From assembly GCA_944388135.1 (NCBI GenBank), contig CALXHP010000002.1, positions 62,001 to 126,000 on the forward strand: 64,000 nucleotides of DNA. Reading direction: 5' to 3'. Made by a program: the position numbers and the translations under genes. This stretch comes from an uncultured Gemmiger sp. (GTDB taxonomy: Bacteria > Bacillota > Clostridia > Oscillospirales > Ruminococcaceae). Of this stretch, positions 1-9,062 are shown piece by piece. The notes under the pieces were generated by a model. The model was not told the origin of the DNA. It saw nothing but the letters and a program-made list of their open reading frames with translations, and searched no databases. Position 1 is the first letter of the stretch. Each line of letters opens with the position of its first letter.

Positions 1-49
1 TTTCCACTATTTCGTCACATTGTACATAACGGCGTTGCGTTTGTGCGTC

Positions 50-163
50 TTACGCGGACAGTTCCTCCCACGCCTCCTGCATGGTGTCCGCAGAGAAAAG
101 GAACTCACCGTACTCGGAATAGACCTCGATGTGGCCGCCGACATATCGGAACTGCTGGGTCAT
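50..163 (-). CDS. Small hypothetical protein, 37 aa
   Basis: This is a short ORF whose most likely ATG is at 161-163. An AAAGGCGG-like ribosome binding site lies about 10 bases upstream. An in-frame extension to 241 has no better start. The product is polar and acidic with no membrane segment or signal peptide, and reads like a small folded or beta-rich peptide (motif GGHIEVYSEYGEFLFSADT). I recognise no family. It lies downstream of the CmpB-like gene on the same strand and may be cotranscribed. Its reality rests only on the start context and plausible composition. Confidence 0.4.
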   Translation of the reverse strand: MTQQFRYVGGHIEVYSEYGEFLFSADTMQEAWEELSA

Positions 164-251
164 GGTTGGGTACCGCCTTTCGTTTTTGATGCTTTCAGTA
201 TACAGCATCAGCAGTCCCAAAATCCGTACTATCAACGGCAATTGCCCAAGG

Positions 252-638
252 TCAGGTACAATAAACCGGACGGATAGTGGCCCGATGGGTCACACGCAGT
301 ACCAGGATCACCCAGCCGCAAAGCACAAACCAGTAAAAACAGTACCGCGGACAGATCAGTCCCGCCAGATTGCCCCATTCATTGCTGTAGTCCCATACCG
401 CTACATGAAGAAAATCCCGGCAGATCAAACCGATGAGGACTTCCAGGGTGCTGGTCCCCATCGCCCCTGCGCCCGCCGCCAGGGGCAGCGCCAACCGTCG
501 GGCTGCCAGCCACTGCAAAAAACAAAGGCAGATTCCCCCGGCCAGAAACATCGTCCAGTGGCTGCTGCCCCGCCACGCCAGTTCAATGGCCAGATATCCG
601 CCGCCCCCCAGCAAAAAGATACTCATTCTTTCCAACAT
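252..638 (-). CDS. Putative CmpB-like (ABC transporter type IV) membrane protein
   Basis: This 128-residue membrane protein has about four hydrophobic segments. The motif around CPRYCFYWFVLCG resembles the core of the small Clostridia family named putative ABC-transporter type IV (CmpB). The start at 636-638 is chosen because GGGAGG sits six bases upstream; the longer ORF to 671 would place the ribosome binding site inside the gene. No ATPase partner is next to it, so a transport role is only a family-level label. It follows pncB on the minus strand with a gap of about 75 bases. Confidence 0.5.
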   Translation of the reverse strand: MLERMSIFLLGGGGYLAIELAWRGSSHWTMFLAGGICLCFLQWLAARRLALPLAAGAGAMGTSTLEVLIGLICRDFLHVAVWDYSNEWGNLAGLICPRYCFYWFVLCGWVILVLRVTHRATIRPVYCT

Positions 639-714
639 AAAAGCCTCCCATGCATACCGGTGTGTTGCCACTAGTATGCGCGGGAGGCGTGGTTTGTAAC
701 CCTATTGTAACGAA

Positions 715-2160
715 TTATTTGGAGAGTTTTTTCAGCAGGGCACTGCGGGTATCCCACAGTTTCTGGCTCAGGTCCACATAATAGCGGTGGGGATTTTCAA
801 AACGCTTTACTTCATCCCACAGCGTGTTGACCTGGGCTTTGCAGAACTTTTTGATATCATCCAGGCTGGGACTTTCGTAGACCCGCTTGCCGTTCTGGTA
901 GATGGGGGTGGAGAGGCACCGGGCCGTGCAATGAACGTAGGTGCATTCCTTCCAGGTCTCGATGGGGTCAAACAGCGTGATGCCGTGCTGGGTTTCCACC
1001 TGCTCGTCGGCCATGGTGATCAGGTCAGCCATGGCTTTGCCATCTTCGTCGTAGATGCGCCAGACCTTTTTCAGGCAGGGGATCGTCATCTTTTCCGCCG
1101 ACTCGGACAACTTCATCTTGGGGGTGTAGCTGCCGTCCTCTTCCTTGACGGCTGCCAGCTTGTACACACCGCCGAACACAGGGTCACTCTTGGCGGTGAT
1201 CATGTTTTCGCCGATGCCGAAGCCGTCCACCCGGGCCCCCTGGAGGATCAGGTCGCGGACCAGATACTCATCCAGGCTGTTGGAGGCGCAGATGGTGCAG
1301 TCGGGATAACCCGCTGCATCCAGCATCTTCCGGGCCTTCTTGGAGAGATAGGCAATATCGCCGGAGTCGATGCGGATGCCTTTGGGGCGCTTGCCCATGG
1401 GTTTGAGAACCTCGTCAAACACCTTGATGGCATCGGGCACACCATGGCGCAGCACGTTATAAGTATCCACCAGCAGTACGCAGGCGTCGGGGTACATCTC
1501 AGCGTATTTCTTGAATGCCTCGTACTCGCTGGGGAACATCTGGACCCAGCTGTGGGCCATAGTGCCGGAAGCCGGAATGCCGAAATCCCGGGCGGCCATC
1601 ACGCAGGAGGTGGAGCCGCAGCCGCCGATGTAAGAGGCCCGGGCGCCATAGTAGGCGGCGTCATACCCCTGGGCACGGCGGGCACCGAATTCCATGACAG
1701 GACGCCCTGCCGCCGCACGGACAATGCGGTTGGCCTTGGTGGCAATCAGGCACTGATGGTTGAAAGTCACCAGCAACAGGGTTTCCAGCAGCTGGCACTC
1801 AATGGCCGGGCCTTCCACCGTGACGATGGGCTCCTGGGGGAAGATGGGCGTACCTTCCTCAATAGCCCAGATGTTGCAGTGCAGCCGGAAATCCGCCAGG
1901 TAGGCGAGGAACCTTTCATCGAACACGCCGGTGGAGCGCAGATACTCGATATCCTCGGCGGTAAATTTCAGATTGTCCACCGCCTCAATAAACTGCTGCA
2001 GACCGGCCATAATGGCGTAGCCGCCGCCATCCGGTACGCGGCGGAAGAACATATCAAAGACCGCGACCTTATCCTGGTAGCCTTCGTCGAGATACCCGGC
2101 GGACATCGTCAACTCGTAAAAGTCCGTCATTGTCGTCAAATTGCGTTTTACGTCCAGCAT
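715..2160 (-). CDS. pncB: Nicotinate phosphoribosyltransferase
   Basis: The enzyme converts nicotinate, PRPP and ATP to nicotinate mononucleotide in the NAD salvage (Preiss-Handler) pathway, in the cytoplasm. The 481-residue length is usual. Visible family signatures are TDFYELTM near the N-terminus, EFGARRAQG, GSTSCVMA and a GIRIDSGDIAYLS phosphate-binding stretch. The ATG at 2158-2160 follows AGGAGGG; the longer ORF running to 2265 overlaps the preceding gene and is not needed. It lies 31 bases after the carboxypeptidase gene, probably in the same transcript. Confidence 0.93.
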   Translation of the reverse strand: MLDVKRNLTTMTDFYELTMSAGYLDEGYQDKVAVFDMFFRRVPDGGGYAIMAGLQQFIEAVDNLKFTAEDIEYLRSTGVFDERFLAYLADFRLHCNIWAIEEGTPIFPQEPIVTVEGPAIECQLLETLLLVTFNHQCLIATKANRIVRAAAGRPVMEFGARRAQGYDAAYYGARASYIGGCGSTSCVMAARDFGIPASGTMAHSWVQMFPSEYEAFKKYAEMYPDACVLLVDTYNVLRHGVPDAIKVFDEVLKPMGKRPKGIRIDSGDIAYLSKKARKMLDAAGYPDCTICASNSLDEYLVRDLILQGARVDGFGIGENMITAKSDPVFGGVYKLAAVKEEDGSYTPKMKLSESAEKMTIPCLKKVWRIYDEDGKAMADLITMADEQVETQHGITLFDPIETWKECTYVHCTARCLSTPIYQNGKRVYESPSLDDIKKFCKAQVNTLWDEVKRFENPHRYYVDLSQKLWDTRSALLKKLSK

Positions 2161-2191
2161 GGTAATACCCTCCTGATGGATTCCTCCAGTT

Positions 2192-3529
2192 TTATTTGTC
2201 TTCGCTTTCCCGGCTCCAGACGCCCAGAATAGACAACACCCAAACGAAAGCATACACAGCCACAACCGCCATCGTTAGCATGATGACCACTTTAAAATAG
2301 GTGCTGGAGAAGAACTCTCCCACACGGGAAATCGTATACAACATCTGATTGCGCTCCACATCACTGCCCGCGATCAGATCCACCGTACCAATGCTCTCCC
2401 CTTCAATGGTCAGTGTCACAGTACCGACCACGTCTCCCTGTTTCAGCGGGGCGGTAAGATGATCCGGCAGGTTGAATACCTGCTCCGTCAGTGCCGCGCC
2501 GCCCTCCCGGGGCAGCAGCGTCATCATATCATCCGCCGGGTAGAGCATCACCGTATCGGTCTGGGTGGAATAGCCAATGCGGCTTTCGGTAATGGGCTGG
2601 GTCGTATCCAGGGCCGGAGCAATGGTGTAGGTCGCATACACCCAATCCATCAGGGTGCCGGTCTCCAGCAGCGCCGGACGTCCGCCGTCCGGGTCGGTGG
2701 CGTTGGGCACATTGAGCACCACACTGATGTAGTTTTCGCCGTCCTGGCTGTGCCAGCCTGCAAAGTTCTGCCATTCCCCCAGGCTGCCCGTCTTGCCGCC
2801 CTTGGTATAGGTGCGGTAGTAGCTGGTATTGCAGACCATCTTGTTGGTGTTCTGGATGATATAGGTGCCGGGGGTGGGATAATTGTCATTGGTGCCCATA
2901 TCGTAACTGGTGGTAGCCATAACGGTGGCCACCACATCGTAAGCCGTCAGCGCCCGCAGAATCAGGTAGGCATCCTTGGCCGTGGTGACATTGCCCTCGT
3001 CCAGGCCGCAGGGATCGGCAAAGGTGGTCCCGGTACAACCGATGGCCGCCGCCTCATCGTTCATCATGGCCACAAAATTGTCGATGCTGCCGCCGCCCAT
3101 ATAGTCGGCCACAATATACGCCGCCTCGTTGGCACTGGGCAGCAACATGGCATAAAGAAGGTTGCGCAATGTCTGGGTATCCCCCCGGCGAATATCCGCC
3201 GTAGAGGCATTGGTGGTCTTTTCCCAGATCAGATCGTAAATATAGCTGGGCGCCGTGACAGTTATGGTATCCAGCTGGTCCTGATACTGCTCCAGCATCA
3301 GCAGACAAGTCATCATCTTGGTCAGACTGGCCGCCTGGAGCTGGGTATCACTGTTTTTGTCATAGACCACAATGTTGGTGTCCAGATTGACAACATAGGC
3401 TGCCGGCGCCGTCAGCTCCGGCGCATCGGCGGACAGCGCACTGCTCTCCCCCTCCGCCGCCACCGGCAGCACCAGTACAAAGGTCAGCACAAGGGTGCAC
3501 AACAGTGCACAGAATCGTTTCATAGGCAT
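2192..3529 (-). CDS. D-alanyl-D-alanine carboxypeptidase, PBP5/DacF type
   Basis: This secreted, membrane-anchored low-molecular-weight penicillin-binding protein removes the terminal D-Ala of peptidoglycan stem peptides. There is an N-terminal signal peptide (hydrophobic residues about 5-25, ending near AAEG). The three active-site motifs are in order: SLTK (about residues 68-71), SAN (in LPSANEAAY) and KTG (in KGGKTGSLG). A C-terminal transmembrane helix (FKVVIMLTMAVVAVYAFVWV) is followed by a short charged tail. AGAGGA precedes the first ATG at 3527-3529; a second ATG is two codons inside. A TATACT -10 sequence lies upstream at 3571-3576, but its -35 is weak. It could be DacF or DacA; the paralogue cannot be settled here. 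Confidence 0.9.
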   Translation of the reverse strand: MPMKRFCALLCTLVLTFVLVLPVAAEGESSALSADAPELTAPAAYVVNLDTNIVVYDKNSDTQLQAASLTKMMTCLLMLEQYQDQLDTITVTAPSYIYDLIWEKTTNASTADIRRGDTQTLRNLLYAMLLPSANEAAYIVADYMGGGSIDNFVAMMNDEAAAIGCTGTTFADPCGLDEGNVTTAKDAYLILRALTAYDVVATVMATTSYDMGTNDNYPTPGTYIIQNTNKMVCNTSYYRTYTKGGKTGSLGEWQNFAGWHSQDGENYISVVLNVPNATDPDGGRPALLETGTLMDWVYATYTIAPALDTTQPITESRIGYSTQTDTVMLYPADDMMTLLPREGGAALTEQVFNLPDHLTAPLKQGDVVGTVTLTIEGESIGTVDLIAGSDVERNQMLYTISRVGEFFSSTYFKVVIMLTMAVVAVYAFVWVLSILGVWSRESEDK

Positions 3530-3612
3530 GTGGTTCCTCTGCTTCAGGGTTGGTTCTAGGGTTATCCATTAGTATAGCAAACTTTCCCCGGAAATAAAAG
3601 GGATTTACGGAT

Positions 3613-5655
3613 TTAATTCATGGCACCGGCCGTGGCAAACAGCCGCTCCACCTCATCAGAAAGGGCCCGATGGGCCGGATCGGTGAGGTTGGGGTCCGCT
3701 GCCAGCAGGGCCTTTGCCTCGTCCTGGGCCACCCGCAGGGTACGGGTATCCTGTACCAGATCCGCCACCCGCAAAGTGGGCAGGCCGTGCTGGGCCTGTC
3801 CGAAAAAGTCACCGGGGCCCCGGGTCTCCAGGTCGTATTTGGCTACGGCAAAACCGTCGGAGGTATGGCAGAGAAAGCGCAGGCGTTCCCGTACCGATTC
3901 GTTCTCGTTGTCGGAGATGAGAATGCAGCAGGAATCCGCCGCGCCGCGGCCCACCCGACCACGCAGCTGGTGCAGCGCCGACAGTCCAAAGCGTTCGGCA
4001 TTTTCGATGACCATGGCGGTGGCATTGGGTACATCCACCCCCACCTCGATGACGGTGGTGGAGACAAGAACATCCAGTTCTCCCGCCTTGAACCGCTGCA
4101 TGACGTCATCCTTTTCCTTGGGCTTCATCTTGCCGTGGAGCAGGCCGATGCGCCGGTGGGGCAGCATGGCGCAGGCTACCTCGGTGTAGTACCGGTTCAC
4201 CGCCTGCATCCCTGCATCCAGTTCATTTTCTTCAATGGCGGGGCATACAATATACACCTGGTGTCCCGCTTCGATTTGCTTATCCAGAAAGCCGTACATA
4301 TCCCGGCGCTTTTTCCCGTTGATAAACCAGGTCTTGATGGGTTTGCGGCCGGGCGGCAGTTCGTCCAGCACCGAAATATCCAGATCCCCGTACATCAGCA
4401 ATCCCAGCGTCCGCGGGATGGGGGTGGCACTCATGACCAACAGATGGGGGCTTTGGGCTTTGCCCGCCAGCAGACCCCGCTGCCGGACCCCGAAGCGATG
4501 CTGTTCGTCCACAATGGCAAGTCCCAGATTTTTAAACACTACGGCATCGGTGAGCACCGCGTGGGTGCCCACTACCAGACCGGCCCGACCATCCGCAATG
4601 GCGGACAGCGCGATCCGCTTTTCGCTTGCTTTCATACCGCCCACCAGCAGCGTCACATTGATGCCGAAAGGTTCCAGCCGGTCCGCCAGGGTTGCCGCAT
4701 GCTGCCGGGCCAGGATTTCGGTGGGGGCCAGCATGGCGCTCTGCCATCCGTTCTGGGCGGCAAACCAGATGGCGGCCGCCGCCACCAGCGTCTTGCCGCT
4801 GCCCACATCTCCCTGGAGCAGCCGGTTCATGGGGACTTCGGCACAAAGGTCCCGGGTGATTTCCTCGGTGGCACGGCGCTGGGCGCCGGTAGGTGCATAG
4901 GGCAAGCTGCCCCAGAACGGGTCCAGCTTCAAAGGGCGCATAGGTGCGCTGGTCACCCGCCGCCCATGGCTGCGCAGCAGAAAAATGCCGATCTGCAAAA
5001 GATACAGTTCCTCAAAAATCAACCGGCGGCGTGCGGCGGCCAGGTCGGCATTGTCCCTGGGGGCATGGACCGCTCGTACCGCCTGGGCCTTGGTAGGCAT
5101 TCTGTAACGGGCCAGCAGTGCCGGAGGCAACGGGTCCTGCAATTCATCCACATAGGCCAGCGCCGCCCGGGCACAGTTGGCCTGGCGGGAAGCCGGCAAT
5201 CCCTCTGTACCGTGATAGACCGGCACAAAGGGGCTGGCTGCCACCTGGGCTTCGGTGCGGACCAGCGGGTGAAGAAGTTCCCTGTGAGTAAGTGTTCCCC
5301 CGACCCGCCCTTCAAAATAGTAGGTTTCCCCCGTCACCAGTTTGTCCGCCGCATAGGAGGCGTTGAACCAGGACAGGGTCAGCACGCCGGAATCATCGGC
5401 TGCCAGTACCCGGTTCAGTACCCGTCCGCCCTTGATGCGGCGGGCCGGTTCCTTTTGGAGTACCGTCGCTTTGACGCAGCAGTCCACATCATAGGGTGCA
5501 GACGCCACCGTGTAGGGTTGGGTATAGTCGATGTATTTGCGCGGATAGCAGAGCAGCAGGTCCCGGATGGTGGTAATGCCCAGCTTTTCAAACTTTTTGG
5601 CAAACGCCGGGCCCACCCCTTTGAGATATTGGACGGAACTGTCTATGGTAGGCAT
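3613..5655 (-). CDS. recG: ATP-dependent DNA helicase RecG
   Basis: RecG is a double-strand DNA translocase that remodels stalled forks and branched recombination intermediates. The 680-residue protein has the full family layout: an N-terminal HhH/wedge region (VQYLKGVGPAFAKKFEKLG), Walker A GDVGSGKT, the RecG-specific DEQHRFGVRQR motif II, and a C-terminal helicase half containing STTVIEVGVDVPNA and QLRGRVGR. It starts at 5653-5655 after an AAGGAGG-type site. It lies between fakA and the carboxypeptidase on the same strand; the neighbourhood fakA-recG is common in Firmicutes. Confidence 0.96.
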   Translation of the reverse strand: MPTIDSSVQYLKGVGPAFAKKFEKLGITTIRDLLLCYPRKYIDYTQPYTVASAPYDVDCCVKATVLQKEPARRIKGGRVLNRVLAADDSGVLTLSWFNASYAADKLVTGETYYFEGRVGGTLTHRELLHPLVRTEAQVAASPFVPVYHGTEGLPASRQANCARAALAYVDELQDPLPPALLARYRMPTKAQAVRAVHAPRDNADLAAARRRLIFEELYLLQIGIFLLRSHGRRVTSAPMRPLKLDPFWGSLPYAPTGAQRRATEEITRDLCAEVPMNRLLQGDVGSGKTLVAAAAIWFAAQNGWQSAMLAPTEILARQHAATLADRLEPFGINVTLLVGGMKASEKRIALSAIADGRAGLVVGTHAVLTDAVVFKNLGLAIVDEQHRFGVRQRGLLAGKAQSPHLLVMSATPIPRTLGLLMYGDLDISVLDELPPGRKPIKTWFINGKKRRDMYGFLDKQIEAGHQVYIVCPAIEENELDAGMQAVNRYYTEVACAMLPHRRIGLLHGKMKPKEKDDVMQRFKAGELDVLVSTTVIEVGVDVPNATAMVIENAERFGLSALHQLRGRVGRGAADSCCILISDNENESVRERLRFLCHTSDGFAVAKYDLETRGPGDFFGQAQHGLPTLRVADLVQDTRTLRVAQDEAKALLAADPNLTDPAHRALSDEVERLFATAGAMN

Positions 5656-5701
5656 GCGGGACCTCCTTTCTGTACAAAATCACCAATGGATTCAATAAAG
5701 G

Positions 5702-5740
5702 AAAAAGGCGAACTCGGAACTTCCCCAAATTCGCCTTTTG
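5702..5740 (-). terminator. Intrinsic terminator after fakA
   Basis: A perfect 10-bp stem AAAAGGCGAA/TTCGCCTTTT (5703-5712 with 5730-5739) is followed on the minus strand by a U-rich tract. It lies between the fakA stop and the recG start, so recG may be expressed separately or by read-through. Confidence 0.7.
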
Positions 5741-5757
5741 TCTTTTTCGGTAGCCGC

Positions 5758-7443
5758 TTACTCTACAGAGATCATGTAGTAATAGACCGGCTGGCCGCCA
5801 CTGATGTGGCTGACCTCAATGTTGCCGCCGCACTTGGTGCGGACCAGTTCTGTGGTATGTTCGGCGTCCTCATCGCTGACATCACAGCCGGAGATCACCG
5901 TAATAAACTGGGTGTCCTTCTTGCGCATGGACCGGGCCAGACGATAGGTCACCTTGACGATGTCGGTGCCGGTTGCCACGATCTTTCCATTCTCCAGGGC
6001 CATGATCTCACCCTTCTTGATGGGCTTGCCGTCAAACTCACTGTCGCGGGCGGCATAGGTCACCAGACCGGTGCTGACGCGGTCGGCTGCCTGCATCATG
6101 TTGACAGCGTTTTCGTCGGGCTTGACCTCCGGGTCAAAGTTCAGCATCGCCGTCATGCCCTGGGGCACCGTGCGGGTAGGCAGAACGATGACCTTGCGGT
6201 CTGCCAGCTTCTGGGCCTGCTCAGAGGCCATGATGATGTTCTTGTTGTTGGGCAGTACCAGCACCGTCTTGGCCGGTACGCTCTGGATCGCTGCCAGAAT
6301 ATCCTCGGTGGAGGGGTTCATCGTCTGGCCGCCGCTGACAACAGCATCCACGCCCAGATCGGTAAAGACGTTCTTCAGGCCTTCACCGGCAGCCACCGCC
6401 ACAAAGCCATACTCCCGCTCGGGGTCTACGGCTGCGTAGGTAAACTCGCTCTCTTTTTTCTCCTCGGCCTGGGCCTGCTTTTCAAGACCCTTGCCCTGCT
6501 TCTGACGGGCCAGGAACTGCTCATGCATGTTCTCGATCTTGAAGTCAGTCAGGTAGCCGTACTTGATGGCCTCCGACAGCATCATGCCGGGGTCGGAGGT
6601 ATGCACATGGCAGTTGGCCACGTCGTCATCCTCAATGACCACAACCGAGTCACCGTTGGACTCCAGGAATGCCCGCAGCCGTGTCACACTGGCATCGGCG
6701 TTCTTATGCAGCAGGAACTGGGTGCAGTACCCGTTCTTGATATCCTCCACCTTCATCAGGTCGTCGGCAAAAACGCCCTTACCGGCAGATTCACTGGACA
6801 CTTTGGGCTTGGCCGCCACTTCGGCGCCAGCAATGATCTCGCCGCCGTCAAAGACCTGCTTCATGCCCTCAAACACCAGCATGATACCCTGGCCGCCGGC
6901 ATCCACAACGCCGGCCTTCTTCAGGACGGGCAGCAGGTTGGGGGTATCGTCCAACGCTTCCTGCGCCGCTTCCAGCGTGGCATCCCACATAGCCGGGATC
7001 TCCATATCGGTGCACTGGACCGCCTTCTCGGCAGCCAGGCGGGTAACGGTCAGGATGGTGCCTTCGGTGGGCTTCATGACCGCTTTGTAAGCAGCGTCCA
7101 CACCCATCTGCAGCGCAGTGGCCAGATCGGCCGCGCTGGCTTCGGTCTTATCCTTCAGAGCCTTGGAAAAGCCGCGGAACAACAGGCTGGTAATAACACC
7201 GGAGTTGCCGCGGGCCCCCCGCAGCATGGCGGAAGCGGCGGTCTTGCTTGCTTCGGCCACGGTGCAGCTGTCGGGCAGGGCCTGCAGCTCACGGGTGGCA
7301 GCACCAACGGTCATACTCATGTTGGTGCCGGTATCGCCGTCGGGTACAGGGAAAACATTCAGCTCATCCACGCGGGTGCGCTGATTTGCAATGTTGTTGG
7401 CGCCGGAAAGAATGGCGTCGCGCAGGATCTGGCCAGTAATCAT
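5758..7443 (-). CDS. fakA: Fatty acid kinase catalytic subunit FakA-like (DAK2/YloV family)
   Basis: The N-terminal DAK2 domain (about residues 1-200) carries the nucleotide and metal binding motif PVPDGDTGTNMSMT and the downstream GARGNSGVI loop. The C-terminal half resembles the DegV-like/Asp-rich portion of the YloV family. In characterised members the protein phosphorylates fatty acids bound by a FakB (DegV-family) partner, feeding exogenous fatty acids into phospholipids. No fakB is in the window. The 561-residue length fits. It starts 20 bases after the asp23-like gene, the classic Firmicutes pairing, which suggests cotranscription. Confidence 0.9.
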   Translation of the reverse strand: MITGQILRDAILSGANNIANQRTRVDELNVFPVPDGDTGTNMSMTVGAATRELQALPDSCTVAEASKTAASAMLRGARGNSGVITSLLFRGFSKALKDKTEASAADLATALQMGVDAAYKAVMKPTEGTILTVTRLAAEKAVQCTDMEIPAMWDATLEAAQEALDDTPNLLPVLKKAGVVDAGGQGIMLVFEGMKQVFDGGEIIAGAEVAAKPKVSSESAGKGVFADDLMKVEDIKNGYCTQFLLHKNADASVTRLRAFLESNGDSVVVIEDDDVANCHVHTSDPGMMLSEAIKYGYLTDFKIENMHEQFLARQKQGKGLEKQAQAEEKKESEFTYAAVDPEREYGFVAVAAGEGLKNVFTDLGVDAVVSGGQTMNPSTEDILAAIQSVPAKTVLVLPNNKNIIMASEQAQKLADRKVIVLPTRTVPQGMTAMLNFDPEVKPDENAVNMMQAADRVSTGLVTYAARDSEFDGKPIKKGEIMALENGKIVATGTDIVKVTYRLARSMRKKDTQFITVISGCDVSDEDAEHTTELVRTKCGGNIEVSHISGGQPVYYYMISVE

Positions 7444-7463
7444 CGTATGTTACACCTCATGTC

Positions 7464-7817
7464 TTAATCTGCCAAAATATCGTCCACATACACATCAATG
7501 CGCGCGACTTTCAGGCCGGTGGCGTGTTCCACCTCATCCTTGACGCGATGCGTGATGCTTTGCGTGATGGTAGAGATATTGAGCCCATACCCCACTTTAA
7601 TATGCAGCGCGATGACCAGACGCCCGCCCTCCTGGGTGACGGTTACGCCCTTCGGCGGCAGACTGCCAGTGCGCAGCGCGTTGCGCACCACACTTTCGGC
7701 AGGGGCCTGGCCCATGGCTGCAATACCATAGCACTGTTTGGCCGCCTGCTCCACCAGACCGGAGAAATAGTCGTTGGTCAAAGAGATATGTCCGTAAGGA
7801 TTCACCTTGGTGATCAT
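7464..7817 (-). CDS. Asp23/Gls24 family protein
   Basis: This 117-residue protein belongs to the Asp23/Gls24 (DUF322) family, as seen from the stretches NPYGHISLTNDYFSGLVE, GGRLVIALHIKVGYGLNIST and the C-terminal LKVARIDVYVDDI. Members are envelope-associated and stress-linked in some Firmicutes; this short YloU type regularly sits directly upstream of fakA, as here. The start at 7815-7817 follows AAAGGAGG seven bases upstream; the longer ORF to 8027 is rejected. A TATAAT -10 box lies at 7852-7857 with only a weak -35. Confidence 0.85.
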   Translation of the reverse strand: MITKVNPYGHISLTNDYFSGLVEQAAKQCYGIAAMGQAPAESVVRNALRTGSLPPKGVTVTQEGGRLVIALHIKVGYGLNISTITQSITHRVKDEVEHATGLKVARIDVYVDDILAD

Positions 7818-8002
7818 CTGCGATCCTCCTTTGTTGGGCTTAATTAGGTTTATTATACACCACTTTTTACCGTTTGAACAGTCTTTTTTCAAGAAAAATC
7901 TGAGCGGTCGTTTTTTAACAATCCATTCACAAAGTTTACAGACCGAACGTATATACTGGTTATAGAAAAACAACACTACCGCCAAAAGGAGTGCATTCAC
8001 GC

Positions 8003-8464
8003 ATGAATCTTTTGTTCTTTTTGACACCCAAACAGGATGTTCTGTACATCTACGAGGATTTCACCCTGCGCCAGACCCTGGAAAAATGGGCCAACCAGCG
8101 CTTTGCCACCATCCCGGTGCTGAAGCGCAACGGTGAGTATGTGGGTACCATCACGGAGGGGGACATCCTGTGGGGCATGAAGAACCTTCATGGTCTGGAC
8201 CTGGAGGCCAGTGAGGACGTGCCCATTGCCAGCTTCCCCCGCCGCCGGGATTACAAGGCCGTCACCGTAACCACCGACATGCCCACCCTGCTGCGGGCTG
8301 CCATTGACCAGAACTTTGTTCCCGTAGTGGATGACCGCAACGTCTTTATCGGCATGGTACGGCGCACCGTCCTGTTGAAGGATATGTACGGTAAATTTAC
8401 CGGCCTGCCCGCCGACAAGCGTTCCCACGGCACGTCGCCGCGGCAGCGCACCCCTTCTTTCTGA
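8003..8464 (+). CDS. CBS-domain protein
   Basis: This 153-residue protein consists of a CBS pair: first unit about residues 10-70 (KRNGEYVGTITEGDILWGM), second about 75-135 (VTTDMPTLLRAAIDQNFVPVVDDRNVFIGMVRR). CBS pairs bind adenine nucleotides and act as sensors; the effector and target here are unknown. The ATG at 8003-8005 follows AAAAGGAG (7984-7990). It is transcribed alone, divergent from asp23-fakA and convergent with the ribosomal operon, and ends in its own terminator. The C-terminal 20 residues are basic and unstructured. Confidence 0.85.
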   Translation: MNLLFFLTPKQDVLYIYEDFTLRQTLEKWANQRFATIPVLKRNGEYVGTITEGDILWGMKNLHGLDLEASEDVPIASFPRRRDYKAVTVTTDMPTLLRAAIDQNFVPVVDDRNVFIGMVRRTVLLKDMYGKFTGLPADKRSHGTSPRQRTPSF

Positions 8465-8491
8465 CATTCTCATTCCCGTTTTTCCCCCGGC

Positions 8492-8530
8492 AGCGCGATG
8501 TCCTTACCGGCATCGCGCTTTTTCTTTTTT
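8492..8530 (+). terminator. Intrinsic terminator of the CBS gene
   Basis: A 9-bp stem AGCGCGATG/CATCGCGCT (8492-8500 with 8511-8519) with a 10-base loop is followed by a T-rich run to 8530. Confidence 0.85.
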
Positions 8531-8573
8531 TCAAAAACAAAAACACCGCATGGCGGTGAAAACCATGCGGTGT
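8531..8573 (-). terminator. Intrinsic terminator of the rplJ-rplL unit
   Basis: The 11-bp stem ACACCGCATGG/CCATGCGGTGT (8543-8553 with 8563-8573) is followed on the minus strand by TTTTTGTTTTTG. It lies 22 bases after the rplL stop and marks the end of the ribosomal transcript. Confidence 0.88.
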
Positions 8574-8595
8574 TCGTAACAGCTTGGAAACTGAA

Positions 8596-8973
8596 TTACT
8601 TCAGCTCGACCTTGGCGCCGACTTCTTCCAGCTTCTTCTGGATCTCTTCGGCATCGGCCTTGGAAGCCTGCTCCTTCAGCTTGGCCTCGGGGGTCTCGAC
8701 GAGCTTCTTGGCCTCCATCAGGGAAGCGCCGGTCAGCTCCTTGACAGCCTTGATGACCTGCATCTTGTTGGCGCCGACTTCCTTCAGGATGACGTCGAAC
8801 TCGGTCTTCTCTTCCTCAGCGGGAGCGGCAGCAGCGCCGGCGGCAGCGGGAGCAGCAGCGGCAACAGCGGAAACGCCGAACTCCTCGCAGATGGTGTCAA
8901 CGAGCTCTTTGAGCTCCAGAACAGTCATAGTCTTGACAGACTCGACAATGGCAGTGATCTTCTCAGAAGCCAT
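8596..8973 (-). CDS. rplL: 50S ribosomal protein L7/L12
   Basis: This is the acidic stalk protein of the large ribosomal subunit, which recruits translational GTPases. Its 125 residues comprise an N-terminal dimerisation domain ([21 protein letters not shown]), an Ala-rich hinge around residues 36-55, and a C-terminal domain with [21 protein letters not shown] and the [12 protein letters not shown]-type helix. The start at 8971-8973 follows GGAGGT. It is the last gene of its operon; unusually, rpoB does not follow. Confidence 0.97.
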   Translation of the reverse strand: MASEKITAIVESVKTMTVLELKELVDTICEEFGVSAVAAAAPAAAGAAAAPAEEEKTEFDVILKEVGANKMQVIKAVKELTGASLMEAKKLVETPEAKLKEQASKADAEEIQKKLEEVGAKVELK

Positions 8974-9062
8974 GGTAGTTACCTCCATTAAAATTCATTT
9001 GTTAGGCGGCGCATAGGTTTAACGAGCGCTGCGCCGGAGCGCTCAAGCAGCTTGATCTACAA

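Noticed and set aside
3670-7467. Very long plus-strand ORF of 1265 codons
   Set aside because: It is the GC-rich antisense shadow of recG and fakA; composition is low-complexity and there is no start context. Similar shadow ORFs oppose addA, addB and others.
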